Shown here: positions 26,661-38,860 of the stretch, one piece after another
How the letters are laid out: each line of letters begins with the position of its first letter
How positions within the stretch are numbered: position 1 is the first letter of the stretch
Origin: Apostichopus japonicus
Taxonomy: Eukaryota > Echinodermata > Holothuroidea > Aspidochirotida > Stichopodidae
Assembly (NCBI RefSeq): GCF_037975245.1
Contig: NC_092574.1
Span: forward strand, 6,316,713 to 6,380,712
DNA length: 64,000 nt
Reading direction: 5' to 3'
The notes under the pieces: model-generated
The model's database searches: none
Told to the model about the DNA's origin: nothing
Seen by the model: the letters and a program-made list of their open reading frames with translations, nothing else
Translations under genes and position numbers: made by a program

Positions 26661-29600
26661 TACCAGCTTTAGCGTTTTACACTAGATTTAGCGTGTTTTA
26701 GACTTTTCTGGTGTCCTAGCGTACGTTTTTTCGTATCAAAATTGATGGTTCCCAAAAAAATGACCGTATCCGAAACATTCGAGGTGAAATTCCCGCTTTC
26801 CAACACACTTGAACCGCTATTTATATGTTACTTTTACACAATGTTATCGCGGTCGATATATTTAAAATGAATAATGCAGAACGTACGTACAGCTGAGGCG
26901 TACGTTTGCATGTAGTAAACGTGAGGACCGGAACTGTGGGCCATTGTGTGAGTTTATGTATACACTACGTACACAGCCTTACCGCGGATTGAGACGAGAA
27001 TCGTCTGAATTTGTTGTATTTTTGTTGATTCTTCAGTTGTTTTGTTATGATTCTGAGCCATTATGACTTGAAGTTTGTTTAAAATAATCATATTCATAAC
27101 AATGTCTATCATATAAGTAAGTGCAACTTGTGATGGAGGTAATAGGCTACATTACATATGTGCATTAATATCTATATCTAGCGTTTTCTGGGATTTTACT
27201 TTTGCAAATCTAGCGTTTTTTGGCATGTGCCGCTGGTTACGCTGATTTGCTCATTTGCCATCAACTTTGCCAACTCTGCCAACTTTGCCTTCAACTTCAA
27301 AGTTCAACTTCAAGCCCGTACTGCTCTAGTTACTGCAGTAAGAATTACTCATTCAAGTCTGTGAATTATCCAGATTCTTTGATACTTTTCATCAGGAGTT
27401 AGGAGTAAGTCTATCGAAAACAAGAAATAATTAGGTAAGTTCATTGTATTTTTCATAAATAATGCAAAATCAGCCTACCGTACTATAGTATATGCTTATA
27501 GCATTAACGTAAGGTGTACCACTAACGTTATAGGCCTAGCCTACCCTACCACGATATGCACGTTATCACGTATTTTGTATGATGGACCCTGCGAAGTTGA
27601 GACACGTAAGAGGATCAGAGGGAATTTTCAAGCTTAAAAAATACCTGTATGAAACAAAGTTCACCCTTTTATAGATCAGCTTAGCAGACATTAATTGTGA
27701 AAGTTTCAACATTTTAGGAAAATGTATATAGGCTAGGGCTACTTTTTGTACAGGAAAACAAAAGAGATTGGGGCTTGTTATTTAATAATGTGTAGGCCAG
27801 GCATAGGCTACCTGTTTTTGGTTAAACCTTGCAAAGAAAATGTGGGTGATTATATTACAGGTTAGGGTTTAGATATATTTCACACTATTTTTAATCCTTT
27901 TTTAACTGTTTGATTTGATTATTAGTACAGAAAATAAACAAAAAATTGGTTTTAGTGTTATAGGTTAGGGTACTGTACATGTTGTTGGAAACAGGTGCAC
28001 GCATTATTACATCGAGCCAACAACGTCCATTGTTGCTAAGTTCAGACAGCCGACTTAAATGGCCGCCAAAAGTTAGATTTAATAATGCTCGATTTAATAA
28101 TGTGCATATTTCTTTGTCAGTTTTATATTTTTTACCTTTCTGAAAATGGTTCGGACCCTTTATTTGCAATCAGAACATTCATGTGTAGATGACTTGTTTG
28201 AGTTTGTTTATAACTTTTTTTGGGTATCGGTACAAGATTTGTCAAGAAATTGGTCCATGTCAGGCGTAGCTTAAAATGTTCCAGTGATATGTAACACTAA
28301 TTTCCTATTGAATAATACAGTATAGAAGAAGCTTATTTCTTTGTTTCTTTATTAAATGGTCCCAGCCCTTTTACTTTTAACCAGAACATTTGCAGATAAA
28401 TTGAATGAGTTAGAACATAATTTTCTTGGTTCAAAGGTACAAATTTTCTCAAGACATATCTGCTTTGACATCGATATAATTGTTTCCAAACAGGAGCATC
28501 ATCTAACTGAGTTTCCTGTAACAATTGTAACAGAGAGCATTTTACTGTTATCTCACCTTCCCCTTACCCTAGGAACATATTTACAATATCTTAGCTAGTA
28601 GCACAGACAGGAAGTTCTTACATCACACCTCTCAGAAACCTCCAACTTATTAGTTCCAGGAGATCATCCACACTGTAACCTCTAGTGTAACTTTCTACAA
28701 CCAAAACCCTACACCTGTTTGTGCACCTATTATTATGTAATCTTCAGCAGGATGTGTGGTCAGCTTCACAGCAGCTTAACCACTGTTTATGTAGACAGAG
28801 TAACATCCTGTCCCATCCTCTTGTAATCCATTGTAAAAGAGTTAAAAGATGCAACTTTCACCATTTGTACTCAGTAGCATATATCCAGCCAAGGAAGATA
28901 TCAATTTTCTAATTCTTGGCAGGAAAAGTTGAATTGTGGTCAGCTTAATCTCTGAAATCAAACAATTCGTATTAAAATAGAGTCTCAATCAAGTATCAAA
29001 GCAACTTCAGTAAATCCCAGTAATATCTGTCCCATATATATGTAATATATAGCCCATGGCACTGATTAAACTGCAATAATGAAACTCGTATAATTAAATA
29101 CCAAAGCAAATAGTCTTGATTGTAGAAAGGAAAGAGCCGAGTCTCTTGCTTTAGTGGAACTTTATTCAAACTTTTATCAAACAAATGAACTTGTATTAAA
29201 CCTGTTTTATTCCCCCCGGGGGTGGGAGGTATTTTCAGTGAGAAAAATCCTGTCACACTGGTATGGCATGTGTCCCATCGTACTAAAACAAATTGAACAA
29301 TTCTAGAAATTGCCTGCAAGAATCCCCTCTAGTTGACCTGTTTGATAGAGACTCAATGAAGTATGTGAGCTTGGATAATACTGAATTGGGTGCACTTAAA
29401 GATATATAGCCTAGTATGAGCCCATGCACACTTCTTCTGTGGTACTCCCTATTCAGAGTGAAGTGTCAACTACCAAATAGAATACAATTCCCTATAATCC
29501 CCCAATCAAACCTTACTGGGGTGGAGTATCATGAATAAATTAACTTCCTGTGTATAGACAGTAGATTGCATAAACTATGGTTGTGAAGTAGCTCATTGGG

Positions 29601-30282
29601 TACAAACAAGTGCCTGTGTTCAACAAAGGGAAATTGGTATCATTGGCCCCTTAGTGGGGGATATAGGGCCTAATTGTGAAATAATATATACAAGACAGCA
29701 TGACTTCCGTTGATTGTCTGGAAATCAAATTAAAGCATTGGGCTGACTGCTCGTATGTAATATGGGTGGGTATAGGTGTTTTTGGAAGATTTAGGTAACA
29801 TTTGAGAGGAAATTGAACTTTTGATTATTGCAAAATTTAAAAAAACCTGATTTAAATGAAAAAAAAATCTGATTTAAAAAAAAAAAATCAACAACCCTGG
29901 TTCGAGGTTGCCCGATATTCTCCCACTGGCAAGTTTTGAAATTAACCTGAAAAAGTCATCCAACTGTGTATATACCATAGTGTCCCCAGATTTACATGTA
30001 CAAACAAAAATATATCGATCTGTCACTGAGTATATTTATGTGTCATAAAATTTACATTGCATACATATTAAACAGCACTACAAGTGCTGGACCCATGAGT
30101 ACAGGCTCATGAGTACGGGTATGGGTAATGGCCTATACTGTAAGTACGGGTCCAAGGAAAATGAAACTGTGAGTATGGGTACCAGTACCGACTCATGAGT
30201 ATGGGTACGGGTATGTATAAAATATGTTAGCCAATTTTTTTTCAAACAGATGTTTAATACTTGTTTCCTTTCATTTGTACAG
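26661..30282. other. Interior of the TIR element, no recognised gene
   Basis: AT-rich sequence with scattered short frames. A stretch at 27240-27310 has a repeated ccaactttgcc motif. A repeat with core gagtacgggtatgggta lies at about 30090-30215, and aaatctgatttaaa words at 29840-29900. Upstream exons of the gene ending at 31393 presumably lie here but I cannot identify them. Confidence 0.4.
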
Positions 30283-31393
30283 AAGCACTAAGGAAATGCA
30301 TCAAAAATGGGAAGAGGATCGATTTCTTGTTTGAAATCAGTGAAGTTCTAAGAAATGCCCCAAATATGCCAGGAGGCAGCAACTACATGAGAAAGGTAAT
30401 TGGAATTGTTTATATTAATGAAATAAACAAGATCATGTCTCTAAAGCACTTAGTGTTTGTGTAGATGTGAGTGGAACAATATTGTGAAAAACAAATGACT
30501 CGGCACAAACTTAATGCACTTGGTTCTGCATGGCAGAGCAGAAGAGTGATATCTGCAAAATGTTCTGAAAAATTATCATCAAATACCGTTTTTTTACTGG
30601 CCAAATCTGGAGTAACCACCATTCCCCACCCCCTCAGATTTGGACTTGGGGAGATAGCACCCTGAGGCAAAATGTTAGATGTGGGACTGCTAAATTTATG
30701 TGACAGAACATTCTGTCAAAGGCATCATCGCAAAGCGAAGCGATACGCCATATTGTCGTGGAATCAAGGTGCCCTTTTGGGGGATAGTATATGTATATAT
30801 ATGTTTTAAAATAGCCTATGCTATGGTGTGTTAGGCTATAAAATTCACCAGTTTATGTGTATAAAATGATGAGAATAAAAAAAGACATCGTTTGAAGATT
30901 TCAAATATAAGTATAGGCTTTAAATTCGCCTATGCTACAGGGTGTCAGGCTATAAAATTAACCAGTTTGTGTATAAAACGATCCGAACAGAAATTGACAT
31001 CGTTTGAAGATTTAAAAAAATATAGTTTTAGGCCTTGAATTCGCCTATGCTACATTGTGTTAGGCTAAAAAAAAAATCACCAGTTTATGTGTATAAGTTC
31101 TCAGAAATGCCCTAATTAATATGCCAGGAGGCAGCAACTACATGAGAAAGGTAACTGGAATTGTTCATGTTAAATAAACAGGATGATGTATGTGTTAAGC
31201 ACATCCTTGTGTAGATGGAACCATCAGCAACTGCATGCATGTATAAGATTTTTAATAAAAATATATTACCATTGTTCTCCATATCTTATAGAAATCACAA
31301 GTGGCACAAAAGAGGAACACACAGGTGTATGAATCTGAGGTTGAATCAGAAGAGGGACCAGCAACTCCAGCGATTGAACCCTCATCGTTCTAG
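30283..31393 (+). CDS. Last two exons of an unknown gene inside the TIR element
   Basis: Exon 30283-30395 (37 codons) follows a good pyrimidine tract and tacag, and ends at AAAG before GTAATT. Terminal exon 31292-31393 (33 codons plus TAG) follows cttatag in matching phase. The peptide is basic, then acidic: ALRKCIKNGKRIDFLFEISE, VLRNAPNMPGGSNYMRK, then KSQVAQKRNTQVYESEVESE with a Pro-rich end. AATAAA lies at 31475-31480, about 80 bp after the stop. No family recognised. It may be the element's own protein or a captured host gene tail. Confidence 0.5.
30814..31100. repeat. ~115 bp repeat, three copies
   Basis: The word gcctatgcta starts copies at 30814, 30928 and 31043, each followed by accagttt(a)tgtgtata and, in two, by gacatcgtttgaagatt. 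It lies in the intron between the two exons of the unknown gene. Confidence 0.75.
31099..31151 (+). CDS. Partial duplicate of the 37-codon exon
   Basis: Repeats the last ~50 bp of exon 30283-30395 with a 3 bp in-frame difference (NALINMPGG against NAPNMPGG) and keeps the GT donor plus ~60 bp of intron. It could be an alternative exon or a relic of tandem duplication. Confidence 0.4.
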
Positions 31394-32037
31394 TATTGTG
31401 GTCTCAGATTTTGTTGTCTGTTTTTGTATTTGCTCTTCTAGTAATATTCTAGTGTTCTAGTATTTGTTGTCAGAAATAAACATGTTTACATTGAACATAA
31501 ATAATGTCTCTTATATTTGACTTATTATCTCGCTAATCGGGGTGGGAGTTCAGCGACAATCACCAAGTAGTTCCAGTAGCTCAAGCTACCAAGCTACCAA
31601 GTAACTCAAGCTCAAGTACCGCCCCTTTGTGTTCGCAAGAGCGCCGGTTGTCACGCCACAGTGACCTAGCATCCCGCTGCCAGAATTTTCGGGTACCTAC
31701 TGTCAGTTCCGAGCTGCGCATGGCCAGGGGAAGATGTGAGACACATACGACCCAGATGTGAGCTAAAGGGGGGGGGGGGCGGGGTTATGGGGATATCTAA
31801 TAACGTATTGTCGCTGTCATCCAATCATTTCCAAGACATTTTGATGACATTTGGAAATAATGTTATCATAACATTTGCTATAAACGTTAACATAATATTT
31901 TCCAAAAGTTTCCTCTGATATTTTATTAACGTTATATTAAAATATCAAGTAAACGTTTTGATCAAATGTTAGGTAAACGTTATATGAAAATATCAGGAAA
32001 ATGTTTTGGTCAAATGTTATGAAAATGTCTTTAAAAG

Positions 32038-32210
32038 ACGTTATAATAACGTAAAATATTGAGTCTTAGAAATAGCGGGAAAACGTTTTAAAATATTTCA
32101 TCTAAACATCATGAAAACGTTATAAAAACGTTGTGATGATATTGGAACAAAACATTTTAAAACGTTTTCCCGCTATTTCTAAGACTCAACATTTAATGTT
32201 ATTATAACGT
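32038..32210. repeat. 173 bp imperfect palindrome in the right subterminal region
   Basis: The arm attgagtcttagaaatagcg followed by ggaaaacgtttt returns in reverse complement ending in cgctatttctaagactcaac; outer parts acgttataataac and gttattataacgt also pair. It is able to form a cruciform. Confidence 0.85.
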
Positions 32211-32829
32211 TATTCCAAAACATTTTCATACCGTTTGACCAAACGTTTTCGTGATATTTTTAAAACGTTATTGTGTTTGCTGGGAAGCCAGTTGACCCTG
32301 ACACTGTTTCCTTGCTATACGATGTGCTCACAATTCACAGTAACTATCTAACTTATGCAGAGCAAGTGATTCATATTTGTCCAAGAAGTGAGCGATAAGC
32401 AGTAAAGATCAGATATTTCTAGCTGTTATTTGCAACACTCCCTTGTGGGCATCAACCATGTCATTAACTGATAAGGATTTTACAGTATAGAATTTCTACT
32501 CCAGAAAGAACAGTCTTACCATGGGAAATATAAACAAATAGATGTATCAATAAAAAGGATATTTTCGTTTACCAATTTGATGTTAGCAAACTCCTTAATA
32601 ATTGTCATAAAGGACTAAGAACACTACGTGACAATGTTTGTACACTGAAATATTTTCACAACCTGCCAGAGCAAAAGTCATCTATATCAATCACAAAAAA
32701 TGACCAATTTGGAGACCATTTGAGATAACTGTTGACCCATTCAGCAAAGTGTTGCTCCATTTTATTTAAGCTTAAGTGAACTTTTAATATGTGTCATGAG
32801 CGGGTTCCTGTTTTGTTAGCAATAGGTTG

Positions 32830-33725
32830 GATGATGAAAAATACTTGCAGGAGAAAGAAGAGGCATCAGATGGAGATTAAACACGCAGCTTGAGGATCTG
32901 GATTTTGCGGAAGATATTGCCTTGTTATCGGCAAAGCATGACCACATCCAGCAAAAGACAGAGAAAGTAGAAGAGATGGCAGGAAGAATTGGTTTGAATA
33001 TGAATGTGAAGAAATGTAAGCACATGAGAATAAATAACAGGGCATATGCGCCACTGAAAATCAACAACATACAAGTGGAAGACGCAGAAGAGTTCGTATA
33101 TCTGGGGGCAAAAGTCAGTAAAGATGGAGGAGGTAAAGATGACATCAAAAACAGATTAGGAAAGGCACGTGGTGCTTTTAGAAACCTAAGAAGAATATGG
33201 ACAAATGGTGCAATAGGTAGAAAGACAAAACTAACACTATTCAAAACGCTAGTAAGATCAGTGCTGTTATATGGAAGTGAAGCATGGAAAGTGACAAAGA
33301 GAGAGGAGCAAAAGTTGGATGCTTTTCAGTTCAAGTGCATACGAAGAATACTGGAGATACCATGGACAGAACTAGTTAGCAATAACATAATTATGCAGCA
33401 AACAGGCATAAATAGAATACGTGTAGATATACGGAGACGCAGATGGAATTGGATTGGTCATATTATGAGGAAGGAGACAGGAAATCATGCAAGAGTAGCA
33501 ATGAAATGGGCACCAGAAGGAAGGAGGATGGTTGGCACACCCACGACGACTTGGAGAAGGACAGCAACTAAAGAGAGAGAAAAGAATGGCTGTAGAAGCT
33601 GGTACGATGTGAGAAGAGCTGCAGAAAATCGACAGGGGTGGAAGGAGAGTATCTTGACCTTATGTAACAAACGTTAAGGAGAAAATTAAGATGAAGATAA
33701 GAACTTTAAATATTCTTAAAAAGAG
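32830..33725 (+). mobile_element. 5'-truncated LINE, RT C-terminal part
   Basis: Frame open from about 32860 to 33677. Its start reads LEDLDFAEDIALLS, the RT catalytic block with AED in place of the usual ADD, then NVKKCKHMRINN, VYLGAKVS, LLYGSEAWKVTKREEQKLDA, FQFKCIRRILEIPWTELVSN and RRRWNWIGHIMRKE. This order is that of RTE/Nimbus-like non-LTR retrotransposons. It has no upstream endonuclease. It is absent from the left arm, so it was inserted after duplication. Confidence 0.85.
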
Positions 33726-34539
33726 TGAAGACTGGCGCACAAAGAAACGTAGGATGCCGGTAATCTGACCTTGTTTCGAATGAGGTGTAACAGAACCTAC
33801 GGTCAATACCCACAACACAGTGTACATAGCAGCGCTAGACATTTCATGTCTAGATAAAGTTAACAAGGTATCACGTTTCATTACTGTCTGCATTTTGTAG
33901 CGGCAAGAAGAAAACTTTACTTGCTAGCAAGGAAAGTGAACATTTTCAGAGGGCGACACGCGGTTTGGGCGAGTCTTCAATGCCTTTAAGTGAAATACAA
34001 TAATTTAGAGGGGAGGGGAGGGAAAGGTGGATTAATGCTTCAGAAAATTGCAGTCAAGGTTGATCCGTGCAGGCCTGAGGTTCATTAAATTAAGTTTCCT
34101 ATCAATCAACCAGAATGCGAAACGCATTGAGGTTTCGATGCATGGCTTCGTTGCACTAGACCTCTGCTTGTAAACCAGAATAGCTGTCACAATATAAATG
34201 GCCCGAACCACTATGTTGATGTACAACTACAGTATGGCATGGTAAACACAGGTCAGTCTACTGTACGCTGTAGTACACACCTCCACCAAAAACAGCAGGG
34301 TCTTGCACTCAATATTCTGCATATACACACCTAGTATGAGAAGTATCCACTGTTCCATCGTTAGATATCATGTAAAAGGTTTTTCATAGTTTGAACTCTG
34401 TTGACCTCAAGCAACAGGATTCGTGTACTCAGTATGGTAAATACATATACCATGTAGCCTATGAAAAGTATCCATGACTTCTACCATGAGAAATCAAGTT
34501 TTAAAAGTTTTCAGGCTTTGAAAAATGTTTTTAAATATA

Positions 34540-36060
34540 CTCGCTATTTGGCGAACGTGACCAAAGGTTTACTTGCCGAAACACAAATATATAAGAGGCA
34601 TATAGGCTTATATGGTACAGTGTACTATAGGCGTGCGCGAGTCCTAAGCCTATACAGTAGTTCACTGCTAATTTAAACCGCTACTCGATTAGCGCGATTC
34701 GTACGTTTTCCCAATTATTTATCTTGTCTTTTAGCTGCAGATTGGTGTGCGAAAAATATCTCTATTACTCCATTACACTGCCTAAATAAAGCGATCTTTC
34801 ACGCAATTCAAATATAAGGTTTATTTACTATAGTATTATTTCCTCATCTATCGTACTACTCTTCAGTCTGGTCTGGTACCTTCAATACTAACCTTAATAA
34901 GCTTGTCATTCTACAAAAACGGGCTGTGAGGCACATGACGTCTTCAGCTCCACGTGAAAATACCAGTAATTTATTCTCCTCCTTAAACGTGCTCAATTTC
35001 ACTGATCTCATTTCTTTAAATGTTTTGACGTTTACTTATCGTGCTATGTACAATCTGCTTCCAAGTTGTTTGGCTACTTTTTATACAATTGGTCACTTTA
35101 TTCACAATTATAATACTAGGCAAGCTGGTCATTTACGTGCTTCTTTTTGTCGTAATTCAAAGAGCATGCAAAGCCTCCGTTATCGATCTATTTCTTTGTG
35201 GAACAATCTTCCAATCAACTTGAAATCCTATACATCCGTGGCTTCATTCAGGCGACATCTGAAAAATTACTATGAAAGCCTTTATTGATTGTATCCGTTG
35301 TAAGGGGTTGGGGTAGGTGGTGGTGGTTTGGGGGGTAGTGTTATTTGTCTTAATTGTAAACTTGTTATGTTTTTTTTGGGGGGGGGGTTCTTCTTGTTTT
35401 AGGTGTTAAGGTTTTCTATTTTCTTTGATGGGAGTACTCTATTCGATTAAGCCCACAAGGGTTTCTTAGTTTACTTCCTTTCACATATTTTACTTATTTG
35501 CAGTTATATTGTCTTGTTCACCTTGTATTACTATGTGTTGAAACAAATAAATTTATCAAGGTTGAAAGAGCATAAAAACTTCAGGTTTGATGCAGTAACG
35601 TTGGGGTAACAGCTAGGCGCCTGTGTTAGATTTTTATCAATGACCAATCTCGGGAAGTTCTCATGTGCGGAGATTGTTCACAAACTACATGGAGCATTTA
35701 CCAACAAACAGCAAATGCATCAATTTAAGGAGTTTTGAGAGTTGAGACACGTTTGCTGCTAGGGTTTTGCAAAGGTTTTTAGTCAACATCAGTTGCGAGT
35801 GGAAGATAGATGCTCTTGCAACCTTAGATTTTCATTGCGTAAAAGGTCGCTTTGAGTTAGGCAGTGTTGTGGAATATTATCGATATTTGTCGTGAACAAT
35901 CTGCAGCTAAAAGACAAAGTAAATAATTGGGAAAATGTACCAAAGTCGCGCTGATCGACTGAGTAGCAGTTGGCAAATTAGCAGTGAGTTTATGTATAGG
36001 CCTAGGACTCGCGCACACCTAGCTTCTGTATAGTACATGCCTAGTAATACAGGATCCATA
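34540..36060. repeat. Local inverted repeat nested in the right arm
   Basis: 34540-34821 plus 35558-35580, read forward, matches the reverse complement of about 35580-36060 (e.g. gcgcgagtcctaagcctata against tataggcctaggactcgcgc). A 736 bp LINE fragment sits near the centre. The left arm has only one copy of this block (10540-10985). Confidence 0.75.
34822..35557 (+). mobile_element. 5'-truncated LINE, CR1/jockey-like tail, with 6 bp target duplication
   Basis: AAGGTT at 34816-34821 and 35558-35563 flanks the insert. The frame from about 34848 to 35288 reads SYYSSVWSGTFN, ILQKRAVRHMTSS, YNTRQAGHLRASFCR, RYRSISLWNNLP and FRRHLKNYYESLY, the terminal RT-domain tail of CR1/L2/jockey-type LINEs. 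A short A-rich 3' end precedes the right duplication. The left arm (near 10660) shows the empty site. Confidence 0.85.
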
Positions 36061-36528
36061 ATGTAACAGAAGATATAAGCTACTATCTTCATAGGTAATT
36101 TTGCAGATGTTCTATTTATAATTGTTTCAGACACTACAATAGGCTTAGCTGCTTATTTATGATTCTGCGACATGTTTTACTTTGTTTGACACTTACCTTT
36201 GATGGAAAAGTTTAAATTTCATACTGCAAAGAAACATAATTTTTCCAATGTGTAATTACGTAGCACCATGTAGCTGCCCAAGTGCCTAACCTTTGTTCAT
36301 AGAAGGTCACGCTATATAAGCACGTATAATAATCACGGTCCCCATATGGCGAATACTTAAACAACTGTTGTCTTCGGTAGTGATCAATCTGTATGCTGAA
36401 TACAAGAACAGTTTCCATTTAGGTTATCAGCTGCAAATGTGCATAACGTGTGTCATGTCTCAACGAGTTTCCATGGACTTGATTGAAGTAAGTTTTCATC
36501 CTGGCTATACGCTACAGCCTAGTGTGTG

Positions 36529-36610
<82 letters not shown>
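36529..36610. repeat. (TA)n microsatellite
   Basis: About 80 bp of TA dinucleotides. Confidence 0.97.
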
Positions 36611-37379
36611 CTCGACTGTTAATGTAACGATCAACAGACCGATACCGTTTGACAACCTAGCTCAGCAAACTTGAAATCGGAGTTCACCTGGTCCAGCCCT
36701 TAATGAAATGAAGGGAAGTTTTGTAAACAACACTTCGTCTTTGCAAGCAAGCACCAGCGCTACAAGTTTAGTATTCCGTATACATATCTATGGTTTATGT
36801 CTATATGATTAGGAAATGAACACATAGTGGGTCCACCCAGTGGTTCTTTCAAGACGTGGAAGTCCAACCATTTAGTATAGTGAAAAGCAAGGGAAAATAA
36901 CCTCGTATGATGAAACACTCATCTGTTATCACGTCATAGAAATAAAGGCTAGGTAAATCCAGTAATACATCAATAAACTGCGTCATTAGTCCTCCTAGTA
37001 GGCCGGTGCGACCGGCATGCATGAGTTGAATGGGGAGGGGTGGGGATGAGGAGAGACTGACGAGGAGATTAGAAGGAGATAGGTGAAACTGGAAAAGGGG
37101 GATGAAGGGGGAAATAAGTAGATGAGTGAGTGATAGACGAGATTGACAAAGCTGAACATTAATCTCATAATCTCAAGGTTGATGTACTGTTATGATCACG
37201 TTACAACACTTGGCTTGTTATGAGAATAATGAACGCCAAAACGGACCTCCCATATCGGGCATGAAACCTACGGAATGAAAACTGTATATTTATGTGGTTA
37301 TACCAGGGAGTTGCTATATATGGACTCGCTGGATATACCGTCTACAAAGTGCAGCCATTAACCAGATGCGATAACGAAC
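36611..37379. other. Right-arm region without recognised genes
   Basis: Includes a purine-rich stretch at 37025-37140. It has no obvious left-arm partner except close to 37370. Nothing coding recognised. Confidence 0.4.
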
Positions 37380-37601
37380 CTGTTGTTCGTCTCTCAAGAC
37401 GAGACTATCTTCCACTAGACAGTCGCACGATGTATTCCAAACAGAGAGATAGAGTGAGCATACCAACAATAACATGTAACAAAAACAGGCAAATCCCATA
37501 ACAATAACAACTGCGGATCTATAAGACTTCTGACACCGTTTAATTCCTTCCCGATGGTGGAGTTTCATTCCAGGGAAATCATGTTTGGTTACTCCTTCCA
37601 T
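37380..37601 (-). CDS. Single exon coding for a type II signal-anchor segment, right copy
   Basis: 74-codon partner of 9936-10157, same ATG, same GT donor and phase 0. Peptide starts [19 protein letters not shown] with the hydrophobic span [20 protein letters not shown]. Eight residues differ from the left copy. No compatible downstream exon is recognised on this strand before the arm ends. Function unknown; it may be a relic of the duplication. Confidence 0.45.
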
Positions 37602-38688
37602 TACTAATGTCTCACGTATGGAATAATTGCCTTCGCATGAATTAAATCTTGTCCTTGTTAGACAAGTTCAATTGTGTAACAACCGTCTTTTTGAACACCA
37701 CGTATTACAAAGTGGAAGTATATATAGTCAAAGCTTTTACTGCTTGATCACGTGTTTGCCTACAAACTACAATGTACGGCAACACGCACGTTTCCTACGT
37801 CAATTGTGATGATCCTTATACTGCATGGGACGCCCAGCTTGATATATGACATCGTAGTTGCCAAGGTGACCGCAGTCAGGTGTAATGGGAGGTGGTTACG
37901 CATTTCAGGATTAACAGTAGTTTGCCACAGGGTATATACAGCTAAGGATAAATACATACATACACCGATAGGGTTAACTGGCTCAAAATACAGAATTGAC
38001 GCTACCACACAGCTCAGTAAAAAGTCGTATGCCTAACGACACGGTAAAAGTTGACCTGAATGTTAATTTTTGGAGAGAATATGAGAATTCACTGGTTTTA
38101 CGTATCACAATTTATTTACGGGTCTGGGATAAAGTTTCTTAATATCGTGTTGTTAATTATCATATATGATTATGCACAACAATTAGGCTAGCGTACTTTT
38201 AAAATTTCCAAGTTAAATTGTTGTTGACGTTGTTTAAACAACGTCCGCTTAAACATGGCTTCGAGTTCTCAACTGAATAAGAGATTTTAAAAGTTATTAA
38301 AGTCTTATTGATTTGTGTACAGTTACCAATTCTAGGATAATTATATGGTTCGTTCGCACAACGAAGTAAATGGGTGATCATTGGATAACTTCATCCATCC
38401 CATCGAGGTCTATTCTGGTGTTTATTACAATTTGATCAAATATCACATGACAGATGTATACTTCAGCTTAACAAGACTGTGCCAATAAACAACATCTCGA
38501 AAATGGCACAAATAAAATTGAATGCAAATTTATGATTTGTCCGAAATTAAGCAATACACAGAATGATATCATAGTTAATAAAACGTCAATATTATTTTCA
38601 CCAAACAAGTTAAAATTGTTTGACAGATAGGACATGGTCGTATTTTCTTAGTTTTAATCCCCTTTCCTTACCTTCACAGAACTACTGG

Positions 38689-38730
38689 CTCGGAGCAGGG
38701 AGTTGTTCCATAGCAACTCGCTGCTCGGAG
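38689..38730. repeat. 42 bp hairpin with CAGGGAGTTG core
   Basis: ctcggagcagggagttgttc pairs with the following caactcgctgctcggag with one mismatch. Related hairpins or half-hairpins occur at 8963-9240, near 9785, at 12658-12684 and near 37305. Confidence 0.75.
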
Positions 38731-38860
38731 TAATTTCATCATCCCATATGCTGCAACCTCCTGAATATCTGTGGCTAGTTTTAAGTTATATACTGAATAT
38801 TTACTAGTTTATACTGAGAAAAGTACAATAGAAACGATTAACGTGGTAAAATAGCGAAAA

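Larger units (their letters stand above)
25327..32284. mobile_element. 6.96 kb TIR element with AACGTT-rich ends, carrying a spliced gene
   Basis: Ends are the 13 bp perfect inverted repeats CCCAGCAAACACA and TGTGTTTGCTGGG. The left duplication arm gives the empty site (around 13398-13405), which proves insertion after duplication. Subterminal regions on both sides are dense in AACGTT, AACATT and AAAATGTTTT words. The target duplication is not clean; imperfect AACCAG and AGCCAG flank it. The interior carries at least two plus-strand exons ending in a poly(A) signal. No known transposase motif was recognised, so the superfamily is left open. Confidence 0.75.
25015..38860 (-). repeat. Right arm of the large inverted segmental duplication
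   Basis: Reverse-complement partner of 3588-13735. It is interrupted by three insertions missing from the left arm: a TIR element (25327-32284), a LINE fragment (about 32.83-33.73 kb) and a second LINE fragment (34822-35557). It lacks the left arm's 11290-12500, including the CLCA exon. A local inverted repeat at 34540-36060 makes part of the arm present twice. Confidence 0.85.

Noticed and set aside
29840-29900. DNA-transposon end with aaatcaacaaccctgg
   Set aside because: Only one end is visible and no partner or target duplication could be found.
32816-33244. 142-codon minus-strand frame
   Set aside because: Antisense shadow of the LINE reverse-transcriptase frame on the plus strand.
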